From Dysidea avara (taxonomy: Eukaryota > Porifera > Demospongiae > Dictyoceratida > Dysideidae), in the NCBI RefSeq assembly GCF_963678975.1, contig NC_089273.1, forward strand, positions 32,736,973 to 32,800,972: 64,000 bases of DNA, given 5' to 3'. Of the stretch, positions 33,557 to 43,689 are shown one piece after another (position 1 is the stretch's first letter; each line of letters opens with the position of its first letter). The notes under the pieces are model-generated. The model saw only the letters and a program-made list of their open reading frames with translations. It did no database searches and had not been told where the DNA came from. Made by a program: the position numbers and the translations under genes.

Positions 33557-36500
33557 TCAAAGTCCTCGCGATAATGCATCTGCAACAACGTTGTGCTTTC
33601 CTGGGATGTGGTGTATGTTGAGGGTGTACTCCTGTAGCATTAAACTCCACCTCAATAGACGCTGGTTACGATTCTTTACGCGATTAAGGAAAACCAAAGG
33701 ATTGTGATCCGTGAAAATGTCTATAGGGAACTGGGCTGGTGTTATGTAGAACTCAAATTGCTGTAGAGCTGATATCAATCCCAATGCCTCTTTTTCGCTA
33801 GTGGAGTAGTTTCTCTGAGCGGCATTAAATTTCTTCGAGAAATAACAGATTGGATGTTCTAACTTGTGTACATCCTCTTGCATCAGAACAGCCCCCATTC
33901 CCAAATCACTTGCATCCACATGTATCATGAATGGCTTCTCGAAGTCTGGCATCGCTAGTACTGGGGCTAAGGTGAGAAGCCTCTTTATTTTAGAGAAAGC
34001 TTGCTGCTGGTCATCTTTCCACACAAAGCTGTGTTTCTTCTGAAGGAGTCGGGTAAGAGGTTCAGCCACAACTGCAAAGTTCTTGCAAAACTTCCGATAG
34101 AAGCCTACCATGCCCAAGAAACTCATTAGTTGATTCTTGCTACTGGGTCTAGGAAAGTTCATTATTGCCTCTACCTTGGCATGAATGGGTTTAATTCCCC
34201 CTCTACCAACAACATGGCCTAGTAAGTTACACATGCCTGACCAAACTCACTCTTGGCTAAATTGACAGTGAGTTGAGCTTGCCTGAGCCACGTCAAAAAC
34301 TGCTGAATCCGCTGCAGGTGCTGCTCCCAGGTATCACTAAAAATAACGATGTCGTCAATGTACCCTTCACATCCTTCTAGGCCGGCAAGAACTTGGTGGA
34401 TAATTCTCTGAAATGTTGCTGGCGCATTCTTTAACCCGAAAGGCATCACTTTATACTGAAAGAAACCAGTAGGAGTCACGAATGCTGTTACTTCCTTTGC
34501 GCGAGGTGTTAAGGGAACCTGCCAATATCCCTTCAGAAGATCAAACTTGCTAACGTACTCGGCACCACCAATCTTGTCTATGCAGTCCTCCACGCGGGGA
34601 ATGGGGTATGAATCCGCTTTAGTGATCAGATTCACCTTGCGGAAATCAGTACAAAATCTGTAACTTCCGTCCCCCTTTGAACGAGCACGCAGGGAGAACT
34701 CCATTGACTCTGGCTTGGTTCTATAATATGGTTAGCCAACATGTACTCAATCTCCTGTCTCACCACTTCTAGCTTCAATGGGTTGACCCGATACGGGTGC
34801 TGCTTAATGGGACTAGCATCTCCAACATCTACATCATGAACTGCTAAGGTAGTCTGCTTCGGCACATCTGGAAATAAGTCCGCAAACTCCAAGAGCAGGG
34901 AAGAAAGTTGAGTCTGCTTGGAAGCTGTAAGGTGCTGCATCTTCACTTCTAAGTTGGCTAAAACACCAGAGTTCTTCAGCTTGACGCTATCTCCTGTCAT
35001 GTCCTTACCCAGAGGGAACTCTTCCCTTTCTGTTGGCTTCTCAACAGCTACCATCAAAGTTGGGTGAACGTCTTGGCTCTGTGTTGGAGCCTTCTCCCAG
35101 TACGGTTTCAACATATTGACATGACAAAGGCGACGAGTCTTACGTCTGTCAGGGGTACTGATGACATAATCAACATCATTCACTTTCTTCAATATCAAAT
35201 AAGGACCAGAATACCTGGCCTGAAGTGTGTGATTCTTAAGTGGCAACAATACCAGAACTTTGTCGCCTACATTGAAAGTGCGTAATTTTGCTTTCTTGTT
35301 ATACCAGCACTTCATCTTGGTTTGGGCAGATTTAAAGTTCTTCTGAGCGAGTTCGCCAGCAGCTGTAAGCCTGGTACGGAGGGCCGAAACCTGATCCAGC
35401 AGGTTTGTGGGAGGTTCTTCTGTAAGCCAGCCTTCCTTCAATAGCTTTAAAGGGCCGCGGACTGTCCGGCCAAAAACTAATTCAAAAGGACTGAAGCCCA
35501 ATGATTCCTGGACAGCTTCTCGCACGGCAAAAAGTAACAAGTGAATCCCCTGGTCCCATTGCTTCTCAAATTGAGAACAGTACGCGCGAATCATAGTTTT
35601 CAGAGTCTGATGAAAGCGTTCAAGTGCTCCTTGGGTCTCAGGGTGATAAGCAGAGGATTTGCATTGCTTAATCCCTAATTGGTGTGTAACCTGTTGCATG
35701 AGACTAGACATAAAATTGGAGCCTTGATCAGACTGTATCAGGGAAGGTAGGCCAACAAGGGTGAAAAACTTGACAAGAGACTTGGCTATTCGGGGTGCCT
35801 TAATGTTATGAAGAGGGATAGCCTCTGGAAAGCGTGTAAATCTGCACATAATTGTGAGCAAATACTGGTTACCTGACTTAGTCTTTGGTAAAGGACCAAC
35901 ACAATCAATAATGACCTGACTGAAAGGCTCACTACACACTGGGATGGGTTTAAGAGGTGCCACTGGAATCGTTTGATTAGGTTTACCAACCTTCTGACAT
36001 ACATGACAACACTTACAAAATTCGGAGACGTCCTTCCTTAGATGTGGCCAATAGAAATGGGTGAGAATTCTGGAGTACATCTTGTTGACACCCAGATGGC
36101 CTGCCATGAATGACTCGTGAGCTAAACTTAGCACTTCTCCTCGGTACTTTCTGGGTACAATTATCTGGTGGACAACCTGCCATTCCTCACCAGCAGGGGC
36201 ATCTCTTGGTCGCCACTTCCTCATCAGTACGCCAGATTTAAGGTAGAAACATTGTGCTTGACGACCAGCCTCTTCCTCACTAACAGCAAACTGCGCCAAC
36301 TGGTTAACCTCTTGATCACTCTCCTGATCAGCAATGAGTTGCCTACTAGATACAGGAAGGTTACCTGCATCTTGTACTGTTCCGCGATCATCATCAGTCT
36401 GGTCACCTCGATCCTGCAGTACTGACTGACTCTCTACAGCCTGGTCAAGTACATCTTGCGCTATTGACAGGTTGTCTTCAGCCTGGTCATCTCCCTCGTC

Positions 36501-38180
36501 ACTTCCAGTATCCGGCTGGTTGGTAGGTGCACAATTCTGTTGTGCCTGAGCACGTCGCGCTGCTGCTCTTGTCACCACACAAGCTGGGAAAGTGTCCGAA
36601 ACCCCATCAGTAGTAGGTCTTGAACACAGTATTTGCTCAGTGTTGCTAATAACTTGCAAGTCAGGTTGAACCTTGCCACCGGCCAGATTGTTGCCCAGGA
36701 TTAGAGATACACCTTTCACTGGTAAGCTAGGTCTGACTCCTACTACTACGCGGCCAGATACCAAATCCGACTGAAGGTGTATCTGATGAAGTGGTACTCT
36801 CATTACATCCAGGCCTACTCCTTGGATGAGCACACTTGCACCAGCAGAAGTCTGATCCGACAACGGCAAAACATGGGAAGCAATAAGAGACTGTGTGGCA
36901 CCAGTGTCACGTAAAATCTTCACAGCCATAGTATCTCCACCCTCTGGAAGGGACACGCGCCCTTCGGATACAAATGGACGATAACTATCCAAGTCCTGGG
37001 GCTTGGGACTAGGAGAGGAAGGTCTATTCACAGCTTGAACCAATGAGTGGCCAGTAGGATGATTCCTCCTCTTTTCCAAAGTGCGACATTCTGAGATCAC
37101 ATGCCCTCTCCGTTTGCAATAATTACAAATTGGTCCACCAGAGGTAAACCTTTGCATATTCCTCTGAGGGTCTACTGCACTACCCGTGGACTTGGAATCG
37201 GCATGAGTGCGAGTAGTGTCACTGTGCAACCCTCTATTGTGCGAATTATGTGAACTGTCCGAAAAAGAACTATGGGTTAGGGAGTAGTCGTCGGCGAGTA
37301 CTGATGCCTGCTGGAGACTGTCTGCCTTTTGCTCATCGATGTAGGTTTTGATACTATTGGGCAAACAACTCTTAAACTCTTCTACAAGTATGAGCTGGCG
37401 AAGCTTCTCAAAATCTTTTACTACTTCTTTAGAAGCACACCAACGATCAAACAAGGCTTCGTTGTCCCTGGCAAACTCCCTGTATGTTTGTTTGTCCTGC
37501 TTCCGACAATTCCAAAAATTCTGACGGTAGGCTTCGGGAACGAGCTCATACGCCTTCAACATAGCCTGCTTGACATTGTCATACTGCCCACTCTGTTCTA
37601 CACTCATAGCTGAATACACCTCCCTGGCCTTTCCAATAAGCACACTCTGGAGCAAAACCATCCACACATCCTTCGGCCACACCAGACTAGTGGCCACTTT
37701 CTCAAAGTGCAGAAAGTACTTGTCTACCTCCTTCTCTTGAAATGGCGGGACAAAGCGGATGTGCTTGCTCACATCAAAGGGTAATGGAGGTCCAGGGGAA
37801 GGTGTTGAAGGAGCTACTGTTGCTGCCTCTAATTCTCTCAACTTCAGTTGCAGTGACATTTCCTTCTCACGTACTTCCAACTCGCGAAGCTTCACTCTAG
37901 CCTCTCGTTCCCGTTCACGGTCTTGAAGCTCTAGACGCTTCAACTCTACGACACTGGGGTCTACAACTGGGGATTGAGATTCATCGATCTCCTCTTCGGA
38001 AACTAGCTCTTCATCTACTAAATGTTGAGTGACTAACCAACAGAGTTCGTTCTTTCTAGTAGACGAAGTGAACGTTAAGTTAAGCCTTGTGGCTATTTGC
38101 TGTAGCTGAGACTTCTTCAGCGACTTTACCACTTGAAGCGAAGGATCGCTAAGAAACGAGTCAACATTGAAATCTGACAT
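33557..38180 (-). CDS. Gag-Pol polyprotein (Gypsy-like, integrase before RT), two frame breaks
   Basis: Retrotransposon polyprotein. The start is taken at MSDFNVDSF (38,180); an earlier GTG is not used. In order: gag with a charged coiled region (EREREARVKLRELE) and capsid-like part; a CCHC knuckle CNYCKRRGHVISEC (about 37,085-37,130); protease with DTG (about 36,920); an integrase zinc finger with H..H..CKCCHVC (about 36,000-36,130); an integrase core with IIDCVGP, QSDQGSNF and ETQGALERF (D, D, E); and GPY/F-like RYSGPYLILKK. Then come reverse transcriptase with TDFRKVN and YIDDIVIFS (34,219-34,680) and RNase H with HVDASDLGMGA, SEKEALGL and TDHNPL, ending PGKHNVVADALSRGL at 33,557. The first frame stops just after 34,632; breaks of one missing base each lie near 34,675 and 34,226. 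Allowing for them, total length fits about 1,541 residues. They may be mutations or assembly errors. Confidence 0.88.
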
Positions 38181-38399
38181 GGAGCGAAAGTCGACGATAG
38201 AACCCTTTACAGGTGCCTGTAAACCCGGCACCAAGGACTTTTAGAGGTGGGTTAAGAAAAAAATGGCGGACGCCTTGGAAGAATCCGCTCTGAACAACGA
38301 CGATATCGGCTTTTCACCGTAGGCGAAGGTTGCAAAGGTTCCAATATAAAATTCTTTTGTCGATAGGTAGGGTTGAAAGGTAGAACATCGACGTATCGT

Positions 38400-38417
38400 C
38401 TCCCGGACAAGCCCCCA
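38400..38417 (-). other. Primer-binding site, tRNA-Pro type
   Basis: Four bases inside the 5' LTR, the element strand reads TGGGGGCTTGTCCGGGAG. This resembles the complement of the 3' end of tRNA-Pro, starting with the TGG that pairs with CCA. The tRNA identity comes from recalled knowledge of tRNA-Pro primer sites, not from a search. Confidence 0.7.
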
Positions 38418-38421
38418 AGTT

Positions 38422-38509
38422 TGTTACGGTACTGACAACGATTCAACTCTAAATAACGCCTGATCGCCCTCTGGGGCGCGCGCACTTAAATATTATTATT
38501 CTCATCACA
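38422..38509 (-). repeat. 5' LTR, 88 bp
   Basis: Direct copy of 33,343-33,430 with no difference seen. Contains the GC-rich word GGGGCGCGCGCAC (plus strand). Followed outside by GCAA, matching the GCAA before the other LTR. Confidence 0.9.
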
Positions 38510-38513
38510 GCAA

Positions 38514-40047
38514 GTAGCAGTTTTGTTCCATCGAATGCACCAAACAGGAGACTACTTATGGCAGAGGGCCCGGATCAGTCAAGATCTGTTAGGCATAACA
38601 TAAGTTGTCCAACCGGACAATTTGCAGTGTTGAAGGGGACCAAGTAGCTATAGTTGTGCTGTAAGACCCTATCTAGTGAACGGTCCATGGGACTGATCAT
38701 GGTGATATAAACTGTGACAGTGCCTGGCATAGCCATATTAAACTTGTGTTCCCCCATTCCTGTCCCATCCCAGTCATAAAAAGCGCTAGTTATATATATG
38801 CCAAAACAGAAGTGGGTGTAGACAACAAATTGTACCTAAATACTCTCCAGATTCCTGGCCTCGACCTACTCGCTGGCCGCAGTGTATCCGCGCCAGCCTC
38901 CGGTATGCTTTTCCTGTCCTTCTATTTCTAAAGGATTTATGATTCTAGGACTAAATTACCCAAAACATGTTAACAGTAACTCAGGTAGAATCTGGTGACT
39001 ACGGTTAACAACTACCGGGTAAGTACCCGGATAACAATGCGAGAACCGGGTGGTTAACCAACAATAGACTCCAAGTGGCAACAGAGTTGCTAGCCTGTAC
39101 AATAGGATCCTAATAAATTCACACACAAATCAATCGTTTTGTGCATGCACCCCCATAGAGCAGTGATGTGTCACTTGGGTAGGGCTAGGAGACAGCCAAC
39201 AGTTTATAGGTAAGGCATATTTTTAACATCAGATCTGACTTTGTAACTAGAGGCTTTCCAGTTGGTGATGGTGATTCCATAGCTACGGATTCTCGTGTGA
39301 TACCTGTAGCTTCACCTCTACATTATTTTATTTTTGTTCGTGAAATTAATGAAAGTGGGCCCAAAATTAGCCACAAGAGGTACGTAAGTAATCATGACAC
39401 CAACTCAGTTACCAAAGGAATTTCACTTTACTGGAATTATACAACATTGTTCTAACAACGTGGTTATAGTTAAAGTACTGCATAATCTGCCATGGGGTCA
39501 ATTTTCAAAAAAAGTAATATATAGTGATGTCAGTTCTTAACAGTATTCATACCCTTGCCTACTGATCTATATGCAAATTTCATTTCATTGTATAAAAGTA
39601 ATTGCCACATCACAAAATGTTTATACTTGGCTACCTAAAATGCAAAAACAAGTTACAGAAATAGTCAACAGCAGTTGTACCATGTTACAAAAACAGCAAG
39701 CAATACATATACTGTAATTTTGCTTGTAATTTACTTGTGTTTAATATATAACTGTAATTTGCTGATTCCGACACATTTGTTGTGAATTTATACAGTTGTG
39801 AACCCAAACCACACTCCTCTCACACTCTTTTCAAGATTGAGCTACGAATCACAGGTACCTCATACAAAATGAACCAATCAATAAAACTATCAAATTCACT
39901 TGTACTATATAGCTAGTAGTTGCTATTTCCTGGCCTTTCCTTGTGTGATCAGCATCTGTAAGCCCTTCAACATACTCTGTACCCAGCTTCTTTCCAAAAA
40001 CATCATCAAGAATTTCTACTGAAGCTGTGATGGAACATTACATTCAC
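38514..40047. other. Intergenic, no supported gene
   Basis: Contains a short symmetric patch at about 39,003-39,059 with GGTTAAC, CCGGGT, ACCCGG and GGTTAACC words. No coding signal. Confidence 0.5.
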
Positions 40048-40311
40048 AAAGCTTGTTTTTAACATTTCTGTGAACATGAATGGAACATGTCAGGTGCTGA
40101 GCAAGCCCAAATTCATGCTTAAAAGCGTCAAGGAGAGCCTTTTACCATGCATCAGTACCTAGCACTCTGATACCCTAAAGTTTCTGACACTGACCAACCA
40201 GCGTACATGCAAAGAAAAGATAAGACACAAATGAATGTGTTAAATCTATGTATTTAAGTAAAGATGTGTGTTAGTAATTAGTAACACACAGAAATGTTAA
40301 AAACAAGCTTT
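40048..40311. repeat. Inverted repeat pair, 25 bp arms
   Basis: AAAGCTTGTTTTTAACATTTCTGTG (40,048-40,072) is exactly complementary to 40,287-40,311. The right arm abuts the foldback that begins at 40,313. Non-coding. Confidence 0.7.
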
Positions 40312-40312
40312 G

Positions 40313-40554
40313 CCAGTTATTGTTGGTCCACCATGTATCCATTTCAAGAAGATTTGATTTGACTTATTATTATTCTCTTTGCAATTGGCTTCAGCTATTC
40401 TTCCTAGTTTTGCTTTTGTGTCTGTTTGTGCTGTACGTAGCTATGTGTTTTAGCTCTCGTAAGGAAGAATAGCTGATGCCAATTGCAAAGAGAATAATAA
40501 TAAGTCAAATCAAATCTTCTTGAAATGGATACATGGTGGACCAACAATAACTGG
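40313..40554. repeat. Foldback repeat, about 92-bp arms
   Basis: Arms 40,313-40,404 and 40,462-40,554 are nearly exact inverted copies (outer ends CCAGTTATTGTTGGTCCACC), separated by about 57 bases. Mismatches are one or two (GGCTTCAGC against GGCATCAGC). Non-coding. Confidence 0.85.
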
Positions 40555-41016
40555 TGGTTGGCGAAATCGCTTCACTTGTAATAAAAGATTATGGTATGTT
40601 ATTAAAGTCATGCTAAAGAAAACATTGGATCAACAGTGAGCACACAGAAATCAACAGGAGAAGTACAGAAAGTGGACAATATCTGTAGACTGGGTATCTG
40701 TTGCTACCACTACAGCTGGTTCAGGTGCAGTGTTTACATCTCTAACAGACTTATTAGAAGGGTCCTTAGTGTATGCCTACTGCATTACAATAAAAAGATT
40801 GTCAGCTACATTGGACCAGTGGCTACTGGACAGTGCATTGGACCTAATACGTATGTTGTACAAATACACAATATAATTGCAGATTGTAGCAGCAAAGAAA
40901 AACTTGACCAAAATAATCTCACCCATCCCGTCACAGTGCATCACAATGATAATAGTTATGTGTGTAATATCATTTTAATTCTTGCTTGTAATTTAGTAAA
41001 ATCAAAAATTTATATA
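40555..41016. other. Intergenic, unsupported frame
   Basis: An open frame of 167 codons (40,636-41,139, plus) runs through here into the MITE at 41,017. It has no recognised motif and its end is made of MITE sequence, so I do not call a gene. Confidence 0.45.
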
Positions 41017-41247
41017 TGCGCCCTGGTCTGCGAAAAGGGGTCTTATAGCCTTTTCAATTGTATGTACTTGACAACCTATAACTTGACTTGTGAATGTGGT
41101 ATCTCCCTGAAATTTAGTCCCCTTATACCCCTAACATAGCACTATGGCTTGGTGTAATATGAAGGTGATAGGTTCAAAACATGAGGAATTACAGTATGAT
41201 TAGTCAAATGTGACAATTTTAAAGGCTACAAGAGCCCCTGTTGCACA
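41017..41247. mobile_element. MITE of the TGTGACC family, degraded copy
   Basis: Left end TGCGCCCTGGTCTGCGAAAA followed by GGGGTCTTATAGCCTTTTCAA; right end AAAGGCTACAAGAGCCCCTGTTGCACA. The inverted match is imperfect. The closest relative in the window is 31,220-31,456. TA flanks are present on both sides. Confidence 0.6.
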
Positions 41248-42840
41248 TATGCTGTTTATTCACAACATTCACACCATTACTCAGCCCTACTATATACGTA
41301 CTGTAGTAATTAGAGCTGGTACCCTAAAACAATTTAAACTAAATAGTTTATGCATCCCCAGAAGTCAATGAATCTGTTTAAGTAAACTTTAATAATAAAT
41401 GTTTATTAGAGTGTCCAGGAAAAGCCTAGCCATTACCAAATTCAATCTCAGTAGACTAATTTGCAAACTTTTCCTAAGGGGGCATGCCCCTAGACCAATT
41501 TAGATAGAGGATGCTGAGTGTGCTTTGTACACTCTGGAGTTAGTTGTATCAACCAATCAGATAGTCGTCACTTTTCCTCCCACCCATTATAAATGCCCCC
41601 TGTTAGCACACCCCCTTCTTCTGAAATCCTAGATCCACCTCTGGACCACATGTAGGTACCAATGTTCATTATTAAACGTGCAAGGAAATATATTAGCTAG
41701 GAATCAAAGAAATGAAAATTAGCAACCACTGCTCATATTCTGGGTAATTGTAAAGTGGCATTAATTCAGCAGAGGTATACTTCCAACAAAACCAAGTGTT
41801 ATATAATAGTGACTAAGTTGAAACTTGAAAGCCCTTCTGTCTGGCCATGAAGACCTCAGTTTATGCTGATTTACAAGGTTTGTGTTATCCGATGATTGAA
41901 CTCCTCAAGAAACCATTCTGTCATCGATATTGGTCACCCCATATCAACCAGACATTGGTCATTTCCAGTCACATTCCACCAAGGCAATCAAAGATGTTAC
42001 TAGTTTTACACAGCCAGATCGATTATTACTATCTACAGCCACTATCAAATAACACGACAAGAACTTCAGTTTGTGCTTCTGAAAGAATTTTCTAAATTAG
42101 CTAGCAGGTATTGTAAGGAATGGACAGATAGTTCAGACTAACTACTTACTGTGGATGTAGCTTCACACACATTTCATTGTCTTTGCCGTGCCCACTATAT
42201 CCCTACAATTGTAAGTCCTTTTGGTGGTTACATATTGTCCAAGGACATCACATGCTCATTATTTTTGTTTTTGTACTCACACTTTTTCATCTGCATGATA
42301 ATCATCTCAATAAATATAATAATGTAACCAGATTTGCACATACACATCAGCAAACAAAAGGATGTACCACTTACCTAATTGACTTGCTCTTAGTTTCAAA
42401 ATGCAGCCAGATACTTTAGCTACACTCATAGAAATTTTCAGACAATTATATACCATGTCAAAGTTTTGAAGCTTCAAAGTTCACAAAATGGATCAAATTA
42501 TGTGTGGAAAAGGTACAGTACTGTGTCTTTTGCAAATTCAGTCACATATGAAACAAAGGGAGGTCATGTACACCTGAATTAAAATAATGCTGTTTGTCAG
42601 AATACAACATAATGCTATGTTGCAATCAGCATATTTTCAGGATCTTCACTTAAGAATAAGCCAGGCAAATTTTGTAAGGATTTCAATTTTTATCCAGCTG
42701 CTCTAAGCAGACATATGAAAGTCAAGTTTCAGCTATGGCTGACTGATGATCATTTTTACCTACAGCCAATGTGATTAGTACAGTACTAGCTTGTGACTTT
42801 ATGGATAACCTTTTTGATAAGACTATACTCTCTTTTTTCA
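41248..42840. other. Intergenic, no supported gene
   Basis: Contains GGGGGCATGCCCCTAGACC near 41,478, resembling GGGGGCATGGCCTCCCAGACC near 4933, likely remnants of one repeat. No coding signal. Confidence 0.5.
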
Positions 42841-43092
42841 ATTAATTTATTTATTAAGGCTTTACAGCACAACTGCTGAAGATCTGTAGGACACCTGGTC
42901 CTACAGCCTGTTTAAAGTTGTTACAGAAAGTGTGTTTGAAAAGATGGAGAAAGGAGAAAAAAAATCCATGACTGGACCTAGGCAGCCTCAAACTTGCAGC
43001 CATCCAATTAATGCTCGAACGCTTACAGGAGTCTGCCAGGTGGTCAGGATGTTTTCTCCTTGTCAATGTCATGTATATGTATCCAAGGAACT
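42841..43092 (-). mobile_element. Candidate tRNA-derived SINE, copy 1
   Basis: On the minus strand the repeat begins near GAGAAAACATCCTGACCACC, has an A-box-like TGGCAGACTCC and about 44 bases later a B-box-like GGCTGCAAGTTTGAGGC (RNA polymerase III promoter, one or two changes from consensus). It ends in an A/T-rich TTAATAAATAAATTAATT tail. Copy 2 (43,409-43,645) is about 90% similar by eye. A MITE interrupts its 5' edge at 43,098. Confidence 0.5.
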
Positions 43093-43097
43093 CTATA

Positions 43098-43336
43098 TGT
43101 GACTGGATTTGCGAAAAGGGATCTTCCACACACATCCAATTCTATGAACTTGGAAGACCATAACTTAGTGACAAAGAAAGACATTAGCCTGAAATTGTCT
43201 CCATCTGCTAAGCTATGTTGGTGTACACTATTGACTAAATTTCAAGTCAATGGCCTTTTCAAATCTGAAGTTATGGGTCATCAAACGTGGTAAATTGGAT
43301 GTGTGTGGAGGACCCCTTTTCACAAATCTGGTCACA
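43098..43336. mobile_element. MITE of the TGTGACC family, 239 bp
   Basis: Ends TGTGACTGGATTTGCGAAAA and its complement, followed inward by GGGATCTTCCACACACATCCAATT on the left and its partner on the right. TA repeats flank it. It lies in copy 1 of a local duplication; copy 2 lacks it (AACTCTAGAGAC near 43,635), giving an empty site. Confidence 0.85.
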
Positions 43337-43408
43337 TATAGTGAGTGACTTATTATGAGTGACTTATTATCTCAAAGTAGCCCATGTGGAACCAAATGGA
43401 TATTAGTT

Positions 43409-43645
43409 TATTATTTATTAAGGCTTTAAGGTCTGTAGAGCACCTGGTCCTACAGCCTGTTTAAAGTTGTTACAGAAAGTGTGTTTGAAAAGGTGGAGAA
43501 AGGAGAAAAAATCCATGACTGGACCTAGGCAGCCTCGAACCTGCAGCCATCCAATTAACGCTCCAATGCTTACAGGAGTCCGCCAGGTGGTCAGGATGTT
43601 TTCTCCTAGTCAATTTCATGTATATGTATCCAAGGAACTCTAGAG
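43409..43645 (-). mobile_element. Candidate tRNA-derived SINE, copy 2
   Basis: Closest relative of copy 1 and better preserved at the B-box: on the minus strand GCAGGTTCGAGGCTGCC, with A-box-like TGGCGGACTCC upstream and the tail AATAAATAATAAACTAAT. The sequence after copy 2 (CTTATTATCTCAAGTACCCC) matches the sequence after the MITE in copy 1, so the repeat and its flank were duplicated together. Confidence 0.5.
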
Positions 43646-43689
43646 ACTATCTTATTATCTCAAGTACCCCATTAAAATCTGTACCTGTT

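Larger units (their letters stand above)
33343..38509 (-). mobile_element. Ty3/Gypsy-type LTR retrotransposon with Gmr1-like domain order
   Basis: A full-length element of 5,167 bases on the minus strand, bounded by identical 88-base direct LTRs and flanked by a GCAA target duplication (33,339-33,342 and 38,510-38,513). Domain order, 5' to 3', is gag with zinc knuckle, protease, integrase with GPY/F-like tail, reverse transcriptase, RNase H. Standard Ty3/Gypsy elements place integrase last; integrase before RT is known from Ty1/copia and from the Gmr1 group of Gypsy-like elements. The RT and integrase sequences are Gypsy-like. Identical LTRs imply a recent insertion. Confidence 0.88.

Noticed and set aside
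34660-34690. Programmed -1 frameshift between integrase and RT
   Set aside because: The incoming codons do not form an X-XXY-YYZ heptamer, and a second one-base break follows near 34,226, which fits deletion or sequence error better.
40636-41139. 167-codon plus-strand gene
   Set aside because: The C-terminal third is MITE sequence, the frame has no motif, and it starts next to a foldback.
42985-43550. Functional tRNA gene
   Set aside because: Only A- and B-box-like words are present; no cloverleaf or acceptor stem can be drawn, and the block is repeated with an A/T-rich tail, as in SINEs.
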